Source: Rhodospirillaceae bacterium (lineage in GTDB: Bacteria > Pseudomonadota > Alphaproteobacteria > Rhodospirillales > Casp-alpha2). Taken from it: a stretch of 64,000 nt of DNA. Each line of letters begins with the position of its first letter. Within the stretch, counting starts at the first letter, position 1. The notes beneath the pieces were generated by a model. The model saw nothing but the letters and a program-made list of their open reading frames with translations, did not search any database and had not been told where the DNA came from. Location of the stretch: NCBI GenBank assembly GCA_016845145.1, contig JAERTE010000028.1:1-64000 (forward strand), written 5' to 3'. The position numbers and the translations under genes were made by a program. This document shows, piece by piece, positions 16,960 through 25,856 of the stretch.

Positions 16960-18978
16960 ATGAACACCGCTCAAGAACCCAATGTTGCCTTCCGCGATAT
17001 TCTTGACGATGCGGCACCGCCGACGTTGTTGATTACCGTGGATGGAGTTTTATTTGGGTTTAACTCTGCGGCATCCGATTTTTTTGGGACGGGGCTGAAC
17101 ACTCACCGTGGCCAAGATATCCTCGACTGGCTCTCGATCACGCCAGGCGCATCGAACGCGCAATTCCACACCGCTATATCGTCCAGACAAGAAACCGAGT
17201 TGCTCCTTGATATTCGCCGCCGCGGCACACGCACACCCCATGCAGCATTGGCCTCGCATCTACCGCAAAGCCACGATCCGCCACTGATCAAGCTGGCCTG
17301 GGATCGACGCGTCGGAAACCGAGGGAAATTTGTGCCCAAAGGCGGCAACGACACAATAGCATCCGATTCAATTGTCAATGAACGGCGGCTGCGGCGAGAA
17401 CTGGAAGACACGGTCGAGCAATTGGCGGCGACCAGCCACCAACTGCTCAAACGTGAGCAGGAAATCCGAGCCAGTGAAGAGCGTTATTCACTGGCCGTCG
17501 GCGAAGCCGGAATCTGGGATTGGAATATCGACACCAATGAAGTGTATTACTCACCTCACTTCGCCGAACTGCTCGGATACTCGGAAGAGGCGCTTAGCGA
17601 TGTGATCGGTGACTCGATTAAATCCATCCTCCATCCCGACGATCTAGAACCATATCTCGAAAATCTCCACACCCACCTGGGCAACCCGCAAACGCCCTAT
17701 AGCAGTGAGCACAGATTCCGAGCTCGAGATGGCGTCTACAAATGGTTTCAGGCCAGAGGGCGTAGCATCTGCAATGATCGCGGCAAGCCGGTTCGCATGA
17801 CAGGCATCATCACCGATATCGACCGCCTTAAACGAACTGAAGCGGCGCTTCGCGAGAGTGAAAATCGCCTCAAGGAAGCCCAACACATCGGTCAGATCGG
17901 TGATTTCAGTCGCGATCTGAAAAACGACCGAATTGAATGGTCGGATGAAGTGTTCACGATATTCGGTCTTGAGCCAACTGTGGGCGGCACGTCGTTCAAT
18001 GATTTTACGATACTGATTCATCCCGAAGACGTCGATGCATTGATGGCATCCGTACAGCGTGCCATTGAGGAAATTACACCTCACCATTACGAATACCGCA
18101 TCATCCGACCGGACGGTTCACTCCGTTGGATCGCCGCCAATGCGCAACCCGTGTTGGACGAAGACGGCTTGCCTTGCCGCCTAGTGGGGACGGTGCAGGA
18201 CATCACCTATCAGAAAAGCACGGAAGCCGCCTTGCAACAGGCGAAGGAAGATGCGGAATATGCAAACCGCACGAAATCTGAATTCTTGGCACATATGAGC
18301 CACGAGTTGCGCACCCCGCTCAACTCGATCCTCGGGTTCTCGGATCTGATGTCGCGGCAGTTGTTTGGCGGCTTGCGCCAGCAATATCGAGAATATGCGG
18401 AAATCATTTTTACGGCCGGTGACCATCTGCTTAATCTGATCAACGATATCCTCGATCTCTCCAAAATCGAAGCTGGCAATCTGGAACTGGAGAACGAAGA
18501 TGTCGATGTTCACGCGTTGATTGCCGAAGTTCACGCCTTGCTGGCCAATGCGGCCGTAAGCGGTGGCGTCGACTTGCGCAAGCCAAACATCGATCCTTCA
18601 GCTTTAACACTCCACGCCGATGCCCGCCGCTTGAAACAGATTTTGGTCAATCTGATAAACAACGCCATCAAGTTTTCCCCCGCAGGAGAGGTTGGTGTTC
18701 TCGCCCGCAACGATGACGGGTGCGTGGTAATCAGTGTTACCGATACGGGTTGCGGCATCGCGACGGAAAACATCCCAATTGTCCTTGATCCATTCACTCA
18801 GATTCGGGATAACGCCCACCTCTCGCAGGAAGGCACTGGCCTGGGCCTCAATCTTTCCAAGCGCCTGACGGAGTTACACGGCGGGCACCTGAGTATTGAA
18901 AGCGAACTCGGGCAAGGCACAACGGTCACTGTCGCCTTTCCGGCTGATAGAACAGTGGGCACCCCCGTAAATCGCTAG
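16960..18978 (+). CDS. soluble multi-PAS sensor histidine kinase
   Basis: This 672-residue protein has no membrane segment. Domains in order: a short N-terminal PAS (residues ~9-65), a coiled coil (~130-165), a PAS_3-type domain (~170-290, AGIWDWNIDTNEVYYSPHF), a third PAS (~297-425, IGDFSRDLKNDRIEWSDEVF), HisKA with the phosphoacceptor H448 in MSHELRTPLNS, and HATPase_c with NLINNAIKF, DTGCGI and GTGLGLNLSKRL. There is no receiver domain, so the partner response regulator must be encoded elsewhere. It should sense a cytoplasmic signal such as redox state or a metabolite. It stands alone between a minus-strand nitroreductase and a minus-strand tRNA. Confidence 0.9.
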   Translation: MNTAQEPNVAFRDILDDAAPPTLLITVDGVLFGFNSAASDFFGTGLNTHRGQDILDWLSITPGASNAQFHTAISSRQETELLLDIRRRGTRTPHAALASHLPQSHDPPLIKLAWDRRVGNRGKFVPKGGNDTIASDSIVNERRLRRELEDTVEQLAATSHQLLKREQEIRASEERYSLAVGEAGIWDWNIDTNEVYYSPHFAELLGYSEEALSDVIGDSIKSILHPDDLEPYLENLHTHLGNPQTPYSSEHRFRARDGVYKWFQARGRSICNDRGKPVRMTGIITDIDRLKRTEAALRESENRLKEAQHIGQIGDFSRDLKNDRIEWSDEVFTIFGLEPTVGGTSFNDFTILIHPEDVDALMASVQRAIEEITPHHYEYRIIRPDGSLRWIAANAQPVLDEDGLPCRLVGTVQDITYQKSTEAALQQAKEDAEYANRTKSEFLAHMSHELRTPLNSILGFSDLMSRQLFGGLRQQYREYAEIIFTAGDHLLNLINDILDLSKIEAGNLELENEDVDVHALIAEVHALLANAAVSGGVDLRKPNIDPSALTLHADARRLKQILVNLINNAIKFSPAGEVGVLARNDDGCVVISVTDTGCGIATENIPIVLDPFTQIRDNAHLSQEGTGLGLNLSKRLTELHGGHLSIESELGQGTTVTVAFPADRTVGTPVNR

Positions 18979-19009
18979 GCGGCTTGCTAGCCATTGTTTC
19001 GGTCGCGCC

Positions 19010-19043
19010 CAAAGACAAAACCCCAGGCTTTTGGCCTGGGGTT
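19010..19043 (-). terminator. rho-independent terminator of tRNA-Val
   Basis: An 8-base-pair G+C-rich stem (CCCCAGGC 19021-19028 with GCCTGGGG 19034-19041) has a 5-base loop. Read on the minus strand it is followed by TTTTGTCTTT. It begins 7 bases after the tRNA 3' end, so it ends that transcript. The plus-strand kinase gene may also use the stem. Confidence 0.8.
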
Positions 19044-19047
19044 CTGA

Positions 19048-19122
19048 TGGTGGGCACGACTGGGATTGAACCAGTGACCCCCTCGATGTCAACGAGGTGC
19101 TCTCCCGCTGAGCTACGCGCCC
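19048..19122 (-). tRNA. tRNA-Val(GAC)
   Basis: On the minus strand this 75-base gene folds into a complete cloverleaf. The acceptor stem is GGGCGCG with CGTGCCC (one G-U pair), and the D arm is AGCTCAGCGGGAGAGC. The anticodon stem CCTCG/CGAGG encloses loop TTGACAT, giving anticodon GAC. The T arm contains GGTTCAATCC, and the gene ends in ACCA, so CCA is encoded. It reads GUC and GUU valine codons. A strong terminator follows immediately. I see no integrase, repeat or att-like duplication beside it. Confidence 0.97.
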
Positions 19123-19247
19123 TTTCGCGATCCGTTTATCACGTCCGCGGCCAGTGTTGTACTTATTCACCGAGGCGTTGACAAGTCCCATGGCGGATGC
19201 TGCCATCACCTTGTGGAAACATTACCGCGAACAACCCCTGGGTAGAC

Positions 19248-20195
19248 ATGAACGACGGCTATCGAGAGATCACGTCCGGCACGGATTGCACTGTTACTTC
19301 GGCCTGCGATTTGCGCGCTCCGGCGCGGCAGACAGCACCCTTGGTTTTTTCATCGCCGCACTCAGGGCGCAATTATCCGCCTGCTTTCGTCGCCGATTCC
19401 TTGCTCGATACGGTCCAACTGCGCCGTTCGGAAGACGCCTTTGTCGACGAGATTTTTGCCGCCGCGCCGGATTTAGGTGCGCCGCTTTTGCGCGCGCTTT
19501 TCCCCCGCGCTTACGTGGACGCCAATCGCGAAGCGTTTGAGCTTGACCCCGCCATGTTCGACGACCCGTTGCCGAACTATGTCCGCACCCAGTCCACCCG
19601 CCTCAGCGCCGGGCTTGGCACCATCCCGCGAATCGTCGCTGACGGCGCTGTTATCAGCAACAAACGGCTCGGCTTCAACGAAGCCAGGCAACGCATCGAG
19701 CGCACCCATAGGCCATACCATCAAACGCTGACCAACTTGCTGGAATCAACGCAAAGCCTATTTGCCGGCGTCGTGCTGGTGGATTGCCATTCCATGCCCT
19801 CCGCCGGCGCGCCAGGGGTGCGCAGCAGGGCGTTGAAAAATGTCGATATCGTACTTGGCGATTGCCATGGTGGCGCCTGCGCCGCGGCCATCACCGACCT
19901 GGCTGAATCCACCCTGGCCGGACTCGGCTACCGAGTTCAGCGCAACCGCCCTTACGCTGGTGGATACATTACCCGCCATTACGGCAAACCCGATCAGGCC
20001 CAGCATGCCCTGCAAATCGAGATCAACCGTGCGCTTTACATGGACGAACATACCATCCAGCGCAGTCCCGGCATGCCGGGCTTGATTCGCGACATCAATC
20101 GGTTGATCGGCGCTCTATGTGACGCGACGCCCGAAATTCTCGAACAAGCCCAAACGGCGCCACCGCAGGCAACGTTGCCGCAGGCGGCGGAATAG
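19248..20195 (+). CDS. N-formylglutamate amidohydrolase family protein
   Basis: This 315-residue zinc-hydrolase-type protein has FSSPHSGRNYPPAF near residues 33-46, YVDANREAFELDPAMF, a VLVDCHSMPSAGAPG segment carrying further metal ligands, and ITRHYGKPDQAQHALQIEINRALYMDE near the C-terminus. These are the hallmarks of the FGase family. Members release formate from N-formyl-L-glutamate, the last step of one histidine-degradation route. No other hut gene lies in the window, so the physiological substrate may differ. ATG 19248 (MNDGYREIT) was chosen over an upstream open frame that has no family similarity. The GNAT gene follows 8 bases later. Confidence 0.88.
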   Translation: MNDGYREITSGTDCTVTSACDLRAPARQTAPLVFSSPHSGRNYPPAFVADSLLDTVQLRRSEDAFVDEIFAAAPDLGAPLLRALFPRAYVDANREAFELDPAMFDDPLPNYVRTQSTRLSAGLGTIPRIVADGAVISNKRLGFNEARQRIERTHRPYHQTLTNLLESTQSLFAGVVLVDCHSMPSAGAPGVRSRALKNVDIVLGDCHGGACAAAITDLAESTLAGLGYRVQRNRPYAGGYITRHYGKPDQAQHALQIEINRALYMDEHTIQRSPGMPGLIRDINRLIGALCDATPEILEQAQTAPPQATLPQAAE

Positions 20196-20203
20196 ACCGA
20201 CCC

Positions 20204-20749
20204 ATGCCACTAACCCCCACATCAGCCATTCGGATCCGCGACGTCAGCGATCAAGATATACTGGCAATCCAGGGCATCTATGCCCACCACGTGCTGCATG
20301 GCCTCGCCAGTTGGGAGGAGACGCCTCCCGATGCCGCTGAAATGACGGCGCGGTGCCACGCCATCCTGGCCGACCGGTATCCCTACCTGGTTGCAGAGAA
20401 GGACGGCCAGATCGTCGGCTATGCTTATGCGTCCAAGTACCGGCCCCGACCGGCCTATCGCCACACGGTGGAGAATTCCGTCTATGTCGACGCCGACACC
20501 CATGGGAAAGGCATCGGCGCCAAGCTGTTGGATGAACTGATATCGCGTTGTACGGCGCTCGGGTTGCGACGAATGGTCGCGATCATCGGTGATTCATATA
20601 ATATGCCATCCATCCGCCTGCATGAACGCGCCGGCTTCGAACACGTCGGCACCATTCCGGCTTGTGGATTTAAGCACGGCCTATGGCTCGATCAGGTAAT
20701 CATGCAGCGCGCGCTCGGCCCCGGAGAGACGATGCAACCCGGTTCCTAA
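20204..20749 (+). CDS. GNAT N-acetyltransferase, phosphinothricin-acetyltransferase type
   Basis: This 181-residue acetyltransferase starts with IRIRDVSDQDILAIQGIYAHHVLHGLASWEE, the Bar/Pat-like opening. It contains the acetyl-CoA loop DTHGKGIGAKLLDEL (a QxxGxG/A variant) and ends with LHERAGFEHVGTIPACGFKHGLWLDQVIMQRAL. Relatives acetylate the amino group of phosphinothricin, methionine sulfoximine or methionine sulfone. A detoxification role is therefore likely and antibiotic specificity is not implied. It sits 8 bases after the FGase-like gene and probably shares its transcript. Confidence 0.9.
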   Translation: MPLTPTSAIRIRDVSDQDILAIQGIYAHHVLHGLASWEETPPDAAEMTARCHAILADRYPYLVAEKDGQIVGYAYASKYRPRPAYRHTVENSVYVDADTHGKGIGAKLLDELISRCTALGLRRMVAIIGDSYNMPSIRLHERAGFEHVGTIPACGFKHGLWLDQVIMQRALGPGETMQPGS

Positions 20750-20801
20750 AGGTTGGCATCACCCTTGCAACGGTTTCACTGGTTAACAACGGTGGAACAA
20801 C

Positions 20802-21782
20802 ATGACGACACGTATCAGTATTTGCGCTTTTGTTGGTGTATTGGTCCTGTCCGGGCCTGTATTCGGGAATCCAAATTCTACACAACCTATTGATAAAAAA
20901 TGGGAAATTTGCGCCCAGGCCGTCTCAGCCGTTGAGCGGCAGACAAACATTCCCAAGCATCTTTTGGGCGCCATTTCGCAAGCCGAATCCGGTCGCTGGC
21001 ACCCGAAAAAACGGGCAAATATTGCCTGGCCCTGGACCGTTACAGCCAACGGCAAGGGGCAATTCTTTGACAGCAAGGAAGAAGCCCAGGCTGAAGCGGA
21101 AATTCTGCTGACCCAAGGCGTCCGCAACATAGATGTCGGCTGCATGCAGGTGAACCTGAAGTATCACGCCGATGCTTTCGAAACGCTTTCCCAAGCTTTC
21201 GACCCCGCCGCCAACGCCCGCTACGCCGCAAAATACTTGCGCGCCATGCACAGTAAAACCAAGGATTGGCGCCAGGCCGCCGCCCATTATCATTCCACAA
21301 CCCCGGCCTTGGCCGCGCGTTACAAGGCAAAAGTGCTGCGCCTATGGAACAAAGCTCGCGGACACAAACCATCGCTTCTCGAAATCGCAAAATCCACGCC
21401 CACACCACCTACGGAAACCAACCCGGAGATCACCCCAGATCGAGATCGGCCCGCGAATATCGATTTCGGGCTCATGAACCGGCTCAACTCAGCTTACCGG
21501 AAACGCAAAACCGAGAGTGTTGGCAACGAGTTGGCCGACAAAGCCGCCCACAAGGCCCACCAGCGACGTGAGCAACTGGACGCATGGCGGCGCCACCAAA
21601 TGGGCGGCATGAACATGATGCATCTAGCGAACATGCGGCGCGCTGAATTGGCTCAACGGCGCAGCAAGCAGATCAATCGGGTCAGCAGCGCCGACCGCGC
21701 CCAGGCCTTCGCCGAGCGCCGGAAGAGAGATTTGGCAAAGTGGCGCCAAAGGCGCAATGACCCGCACTATTCGGTCTACTGA
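20802..21782 (+). CDS. exported lytic transglycosylase (SLT domain)
   Basis: This 326-residue protein has a signal peptide (residues ~1-22, LVLSGPVFG). The SLT domain, about residues 35-180, carries AISQAESGRW with the catalytic Glu, VGCMQVNLKYHADAF, and DPAANARYAAKYLRAMH followed by AAAHYHSTTPALAARY. The last 140 residues are Arg/Gln/Lys-rich and low in complexity (AHQRREQLDAWRRHQMGGMNMMH), unlike the catalytic part. The enzyme cleaves peptidoglycan between MurNAc and GlcNAc in the periplasm. Similar small transglycosylases accompany flagellar or secretion machines, but none is nearby. It starts 52 bases after the GNAT gene. Confidence 0.88.
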   Translation: MTTRISICAFVGVLVLSGPVFGNPNSTQPIDKKWEICAQAVSAVERQTNIPKHLLGAISQAESGRWHPKKRANIAWPWTVTANGKGQFFDSKEEAQAEAEILLTQGVRNIDVGCMQVNLKYHADAFETLSQAFDPAANARYAAKYLRAMHSKTKDWRQAAAHYHSTTPALAARYKAKVLRLWNKARGHKPSLLEIAKSTPTPPTETNPEITPDRDRPANIDFGLMNRLNSAYRKRKTESVGNELADKAAHKAHQRREQLDAWRRHQMGGMNMMHLANMRRAELAQRRSKQINRVSSADRAQAFAERRKRDLAKWRQRRNDPHYSVY

Positions 21783-21809
21783 TTTGGTGGCAATGACCGC
21801 CGCGCGGAC

Positions 21810-22241
21810 CTAGTCGTTCATCCGCTCATTGGCGATATCGACCTTGCCAGCCGCAACAATCCAATCTCGATAAGCAAAATCCTGGTGCCTCACGTGGTCA
21901 AACAGCCACGATTTCAGCCATGCCGTCGCCGCCTCGCCGGGACGAAAATCAACGTCACCCAGCATGTCATCCCACATATCGCCAAGGTCGTCGCATAACT
22001 TCTTATGGACGGCGAAGTGGGCTTTGGTGCCATCGTAGCCGACCGCCAAAAGCATCTTTTCCTCCACCTCAATGTGGCGGTAGATACAATGCTCCATGCG
22101 CCGAAACGAATCGTGCAGAACCGAGACATTCGCATCGGCCTCGACATCAGCCAGAAACAAATTGATCTTATCAACGATATCCTTGTGATCACGATCGACA
22201 TTGGCGATCCCGGTCAGGATGGTGTCGTCCCACACAATCAT
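21810..22241 (-). CDS. bacteriohemerythrin
   Basis: This 143-residue four-helix protein has the full diiron ligand set: H19, H56, E60, H75, H79, H116 and D121. Spacings HxxxE, HxxxH and HxxxxD match the family. The protein is cytoplasmic and probably binds O2 reversibly, for storage, delivery or sensing. It is monocistronic as far as can be seen. A second, non-classical hemerythrin-domain protein occurs near 60.2 kb. Confidence 0.92.
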   Translation of the reverse strand: MIVWDDTILTGIANVDRDHKDIVDKINLFLADVEADANVSVLHDSFRRMEHCIYRHIEVEEKMLLAVGYDGTKAHFAVHKKLCDDLGDMWDDMLGDVDFRPGEAATAWLKSWLFDHVRHQDFAYRDWIVAAGKVDIANERMND

Positions 22242-22309
22242 GGCACAGCAATCCCGTTTACAGCCTGCATTGACCGCAGTTTAGAGATTTTCCAGGTCAG
22301 ATAAAAGCG

Positions 22310-22340
22310 ATCAAACCCGTGGGGTTAACCGCAGTTTGAT
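22310..22340 (-). terminator. possible terminator after the MBL-fold gene
   Basis: A 7-base inverted repeat (ATCAAAC 22310-22316, GTTTGAT 22334-22340) lies one base after the stop of the MBL gene. Read on the minus strand it is followed by CGCTTTTAT. The spacer is 17 bases and the T run is short, so it is a weak candidate. A direct repeat ACCGCAGTTT (22273 and 22328) overlaps it. Confidence 0.35.
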
Positions 22341-22341
22341 A

Positions 22342-23181
22342 TCATTTCACGTGGCCGCCTTCCGTCAGAAACCGCGCCATACCGCGAACATTGAGTTCGC
22401 GCCAATTCCCGTAAGCCTGCCAATCTTTGTACGCGGCCATGGTGACAGATTGAGCCAATTCATCAGCGCTCTTGCCAGCCTTGAGCCCGGCCAGCACCTG
22501 GGCGCGCAGTTTCTCCATGTAGATCCTGGCGTCCGTCGCATCTTTTTTCACGCCGACAGCCCCGTGACCGGGTGCAAAAACTTCAAAATCCAGCGTTTCA
22601 ATCTTGCGGATTTGATTGATCCAGCCATCGACATCCGATCGCGGCATGTCGCGGTAAGGCAGCCGTTTCGGTGAGGCGGCATCAACTATAAAAGCGACGT
22701 TCTCAGGCCTGACCACAACGGCAATTAGGTCTTCACCGTGCCCTTTGCCCAAGTAGGTCAACTCCAGCGTCTTACCACCGACCTTCAGCGTTTTGGTCTC
22801 GGCAAATCGCATCGTCGGCTTGACGCCGTCAATGGTATCAGGCGCATTGGCATGGGCAATTACGGTTTTCGCCCCCAGTACGGCACCACCTGACGCATGA
22901 TCGCCGTGGCTGTGGCTGTAGATCAGATGCGTGATTGGCTTGTCCGTGAGACGCCCCACATTGACTTTCAGCCATCCCGAAGCCCCGGCATTGATCGGAT
23001 CTACCACCACAACACCATCGGATGTCACGACGACCAGCGAAAAATGGAAATTGTTTTGCGAACGGTAGACATCGCCGGCAACTTTTGTGATCGAGCGCTT
23101 AATATCCTGCGCGAATGCCGGCACCGCAACGGTGAGCGCGATCAACGTGAAGACGAACAAACGGAAAAATGATTTAGCCAT
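22342..23181 (-). CDS. exported metallo-beta-lactamase-fold hydrolase
   Basis: This 279-residue protein has a clear Sec signal peptide (MAKSFFRLFVFTLIALTVAVPAFA). The zinc motif reads YSHSHGDHASGG, and further ligand regions are AFIVDAASP and FAPGHGAVG. The start at 23181 is set by the signal peptide and by AGGAAGG about 9 bases upstream; a longer frame is open. The family covers glyoxalase II-like, lactonase and quinoprotein-relay-associated (SoxH-like) hydrolases. The substrate cannot be assigned, but the periplasmic location separates it from glyoxalase II. It lies downstream of the CaiB operon after an 85-base gap on the same strand. Confidence 0.85.
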   Translation of the reverse strand: MAKSFFRLFVFTLIALTVAVPAFAQDIKRSITKVAGDVYRSQNNFHFSLVVVTSDGVVVVDPINAGASGWLKVNVGRLTDKPITHLIYSHSHGDHASGGAVLGAKTVIAHANAPDTIDGVKPTMRFAETKTLKVGGKTLELTYLGKGHGEDLIAVVVRPENVAFIVDAASPKRLPYRDMPRSDVDGWINQIRKIETLDFEVFAPGHGAVGVKKDATDARIYMEKLRAQVLAGLKAGKSADELAQSVTMAAYKDWQAYGNWRELNVRGMARFLTEGGHVK

Positions 23182-23266
23182 CGGACAATCCTTCCTGGAG
23201 AAACCCATAAAAGAAACTTAGGAAATGCCCGTTTTCGCGACAACACACAGATATGTGATCGGAAAC

Positions 23267-24475
23267 CTATATAACACCCTTGTCCTTCAACGCCGCGCGT
23301 TGGCCATCCGACAAACCAAGCTGCTCGCCATAAATTTCTTCGTTGGCGTCGCCCAGCGCAGGTCCTAGTGACTGCACCTCACCCGGCGTCTCCGACAAGC
23401 GCGGATAAACCGCCGGAACCACGACTTCGCCGATACCCGGCACGTCGACAGCGACCATGTCGCCACGCGCTTTGAAATGCGGATCCTCGAAAATATCGGC
23501 AACAGAGTTCACCGGACCGGACGGCACATCGTTGTCGATGCAGCGTTGCATAACGTCGTCGCGGGACATGGATGACGTCCAGGCCGTGACCTCTTCAATC
23601 ACCGTATCGCGGTTTGCCAAACGCTTGGCCTGTTCGCCAAAGGTTTCAAGCATGTCGGGCCGTTCCATGGCCGCACACAGCCGCTCGAACATTTTGTCCG
23701 TCGTGCAGGCCACGGCCATGAACTTACCGTCGCCACAGGGGAAGTGCCCGTGCGGACAGGCGTTGACCGTGCCGGTGCCCTCAGGCTCACGCACGTGGCC
23801 GGTGCGGGCATAGCGCGGCACCATTTCGTCCAGCACACGGAAGACGGAGGCATAAAGTGCCATATCAACCATCTGCCCCTCACCCGTGGCATCGCGGTGG
23901 CGGAGCGCCATCAACACGCCGATGGCGCCGTACATGCCGGTGATGTAATCGCCCAGCGACGTCGAGCCCGGCGTCACCGGGGTTTCGCCGGGAAGGCCTG
24001 AGAGATGCGTCAAGCCGCCCACCGCGTGGCCGATACGGGCAAAACCGGGGCGATCTTTGTAGGGGCCATCCTGGCCGTAGCCCGAAACGCGCAACAAGAT
24101 CAAGCCGGGGTTGATCTCACGCAGCACATCCCAGCCAATGCCCCATTTTTCCAGCGTGCCGGGACGGAAGTTTTCACACACCACATCGGCGTCCTTGACC
24201 ATGCGCTTGAACAGCTCAGCACCTTCGGGTTCGCGCAAGTTTAGCGTGATGGAGCGTTTGTTGCGCGCTTCGGTCAACCACGCGAGCGAGCGGTCGGGCT
24301 CATCGGTGGCAGTGCCGAAACGACGCCACGGGTCACCGCCCTTGGGGTTTTCGACCTTCAGCACCTCGGCGCCGAATTCGCCCAATATCGAAGCCGCATG
24401 CGGAGCGGCAATAAACGTCGCGATATCCAGCACCCGCACACCGGCCATGGGTTTACGTTGATCCCTATCGGACAT
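23267..24475 (-). CDS. CaiB/BaiF family CoA transferase
   Basis: This 402-residue class III CoA transferase starts MSDRDQRKPMAGVRVLDIATF. It has the family motifs VLKVENPKGGDPWRRFG, NKRSITLNLREPEG, ENFRPGTLEKWG and SLGDYITGMYGA, the last containing the expected catalytic Asp. A later block is DMALYASVFRVLDEM. It should move CoA between an acyl-CoA and a free carboxylic acid. The start at 24475 overlaps the last base of the YdcF stop (TGATG). It is the fourth gene of an operon with an acyl-CoA dehydrogenase and a hotdog hydratase, which implies catabolism of an organic acid activated by CoA transfer. Confidence 0.9.
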   Translation of the reverse strand: MSDRDQRKPMAGVRVLDIATFIAAPHAASILGEFGAEVLKVENPKGGDPWRRFGTATDEPDRSLAWLTEARNKRSITLNLREPEGAELFKRMVKDADVVCENFRPGTLEKWGIGWDVLREINPGLILLRVSGYGQDGPYKDRPGFARIGHAVGGLTHLSGLPGETPVTPGSTSLGDYITGMYGAIGVLMALRHRDATGEGQMVDMALYASVFRVLDEMVPRYARTGHVREPEGTGTVNACPHGHFPCGDGKFMAVACTTDKMFERLCAAMERPDMLETFGEQAKRLANRDTVIEEVTAWTSSMSRDDVMQRCIDNDVPSGPVNSVADIFEDPHFKARGDMVAVDVPGIGEVVVPAVYPRLSETPGEVQSLGPALGDANEEIYGEQLGLSDGQRAALKDKGVI

Positions 24476-24981
24476 CACCACCTCCCGTGATAAGCACGCA
24501 CCTGGCGCGGATACATCGTTCGCCCAACGATCTCCTTGCACCAGCAATAGAAAATTCTCTTGTCCATGCGGTTCTTCACGCGCGCACTCCAAACCGGTAT
24601 CCGCATCGAGCGGTAGCAATACTCTGCCCGACGCATGTGAAAGTCATCCGTGACGACCAGCACGTCTTTCCACCCACGCCCGCGGATCATTTCCACGGTA
24701 AAAGCGGCATTCTCGATGGTGCGGGTGGAACGGTCTTCCAGCAAAATGGCGTCGGCATCGACACCACTGGCGCGGGCCACCTCGGCCATGGTTTCCGCCT
24801 CCGGAATATCCGACACGGTCTTACCGCCGGACATCAACAGATAGGGTGCGCGTCCTGCCTGCCAAAGCTGCACGGCCTTGGCGACGCGCCGCTCGATCAC
24901 CGGGCCCGGCGAGCCGTCCGGCATCTGCGCCGCACCGAGCACCACGATTACATTGAAGGTTTCAGGTTCCTTGCGCCTCAT
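24475..24981 (-). CDS. YdcF/DUF218 family protein
   Basis: This 168-residue protein contains NVIVVLGAAQMPDG, APYLLMSGGKTVSD, DADAILLEDRSTRTIENAAF and VLVVTDDFHMRRAEYCYR, the full DUF218 core. There is no membrane anchor in the version starting at ATG 24981, which begins one base after the hydratase stop. Many YdcF relatives act at the cell envelope (ElyC, SanA), and cytoplasmic ones bind S-adenosylmethionine, but no general activity is agreed. Its tight placement inside an acyl-CoA catabolic operon is unusual and suggests a linked role. Confidence 0.85.
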   Translation of the reverse strand: MRRKEPETFNVIVVLGAAQMPDGSPGPVIERRVAKAVQLWQAGRAPYLLMSGGKTVSDIPEAETMAEVARASGVDADAILLEDRSTRTIENAAFTVEMIRGRGWKDVLVVTDDFHMRRAEYCYRSMRIPVWSARVKNRMDKRIFYCWCKEIVGRTMYPRQVRAYHGRW

Positions 24982-24982
24982 G

Positions 24983-25840
24983 TCAGGCCTGAAAAGTCGC
25001 TTCCGCCTGCATGGCCATACCGCCGGCGTTGGTGGTTGCCCATAAACTGGCACCACCATCTTCGGTCGGGTTTCCATTAATGCTGAACGGGCCGATATCG
25101 AACACCGGGCTCATTGCGCGGTAGTGGAAGGAGGCAAGCGACGTGTCGGGTTTCTCGCGTCGACAGAGATCCATCAGCAGCGTGGCGATCAACGGCCCAT
25201 GCACGATCAAACCGGGATACCCCTCTTCCTCGGTCACATAAGGAAGATCATAATGAATACGATGGCCATTGAAGGTCAGCGCTGAATAACGGAACAAAAG
25301 CACCGGGTCGGGGTTTATCATGCGCGACCACTCAGCGCCTTCAGGCACCGGCTTCTCCGGTGGCGGCGGGGCGTTCGGGTCGGCGGCATCACGGTAGACG
25401 ATATCGTGTTCTTCGCGGATACACAGTCCGTCCGCGCCAAACACTTCATGCTGAACGACGACGAACACTAGGTTTCCGGTCTTCCCGTGCTTGTGCGTGA
25501 CGTTTTTGATCGTTGAGCGTCGCCCGGCCTGATCGCCGATGCGAAGCGGCGCCAAAAATTCGATCCGCCCACCGGCCCACATCCGCCGGGGCAACGGCAC
25601 CGGCGGTAAAAACCCGCCCAGTTCCGCATGGCCATCGGCGCCGATATCGCGCATGGGCGCTTTGGGCAGAAAATACATCCAATGCCCAGCCGGCGGCACC
25701 GGATCACCGGTCTCCGGCTCCAGGTCGCCGGACCGGTCGAGTGTCGCCGCATAACCGGCCATGGGCGCGGCGGCAATGTACTCGTAACGCTCTTCCGTCT
25801 TGCCGATCCAGGTTTGCAGATGATCGCTGTCGATGGTCAT
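24983..25840 (-). CDS. MaoC-like double-hotdog dehydratase (mesaconyl-C4-CoA hydratase/HTD2 type)
   Basis: This 285-residue protein has two hotdog halves. The N-terminal FAS1-like half has GYAATLDR, GHWMYFLP and RRMWAGGRIEFLAPLRIGD. The C-terminal MaoC half has LLFRYSALTFNGHRIHYDLPY and GLIVHGPLIATLLMDL, which holds the hydratase Asp/His type motif. Relatives hydrate mesaconyl-C4-CoA or 3-methylfumaryl-CoA, or act as HTD2-type 3-hydroxyacyl dehydratases. With the CaiB transferase beside it, a branched dicarboxylic acid pathway is the best guess. It follows the dehydrogenase by 16 bases. The ATG at 25840 is preferred to a TTG two codons earlier. Confidence 0.85.
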   Translation of the reverse strand: MTIDSDHLQTWIGKTEERYEYIAAAPMAGYAATLDRSGDLEPETGDPVPPAGHWMYFLPKAPMRDIGADGHAELGGFLPPVPLPRRMWAGGRIEFLAPLRIGDQAGRRSTIKNVTHKHGKTGNLVFVVVQHEVFGADGLCIREEHDIVYRDAADPNAPPPPEKPVPEGAEWSRMINPDPVLLFRYSALTFNGHRIHYDLPYVTEEEGYPGLIVHGPLIATLLMDLCRREKPDTSLASFHYRAMSPVFDIGPFSINGNPTEDGGASLWATTNAGGMAMQAEATFQA

Positions 25841-25856
25841 GATCAATTCACACCTA

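Noticed and set aside
19048..19122. tRNA-Val as an integration site for a mobile element
   Set aside because: No integrase, no duplicated tRNA 3' end and no change in composition are visible around it.
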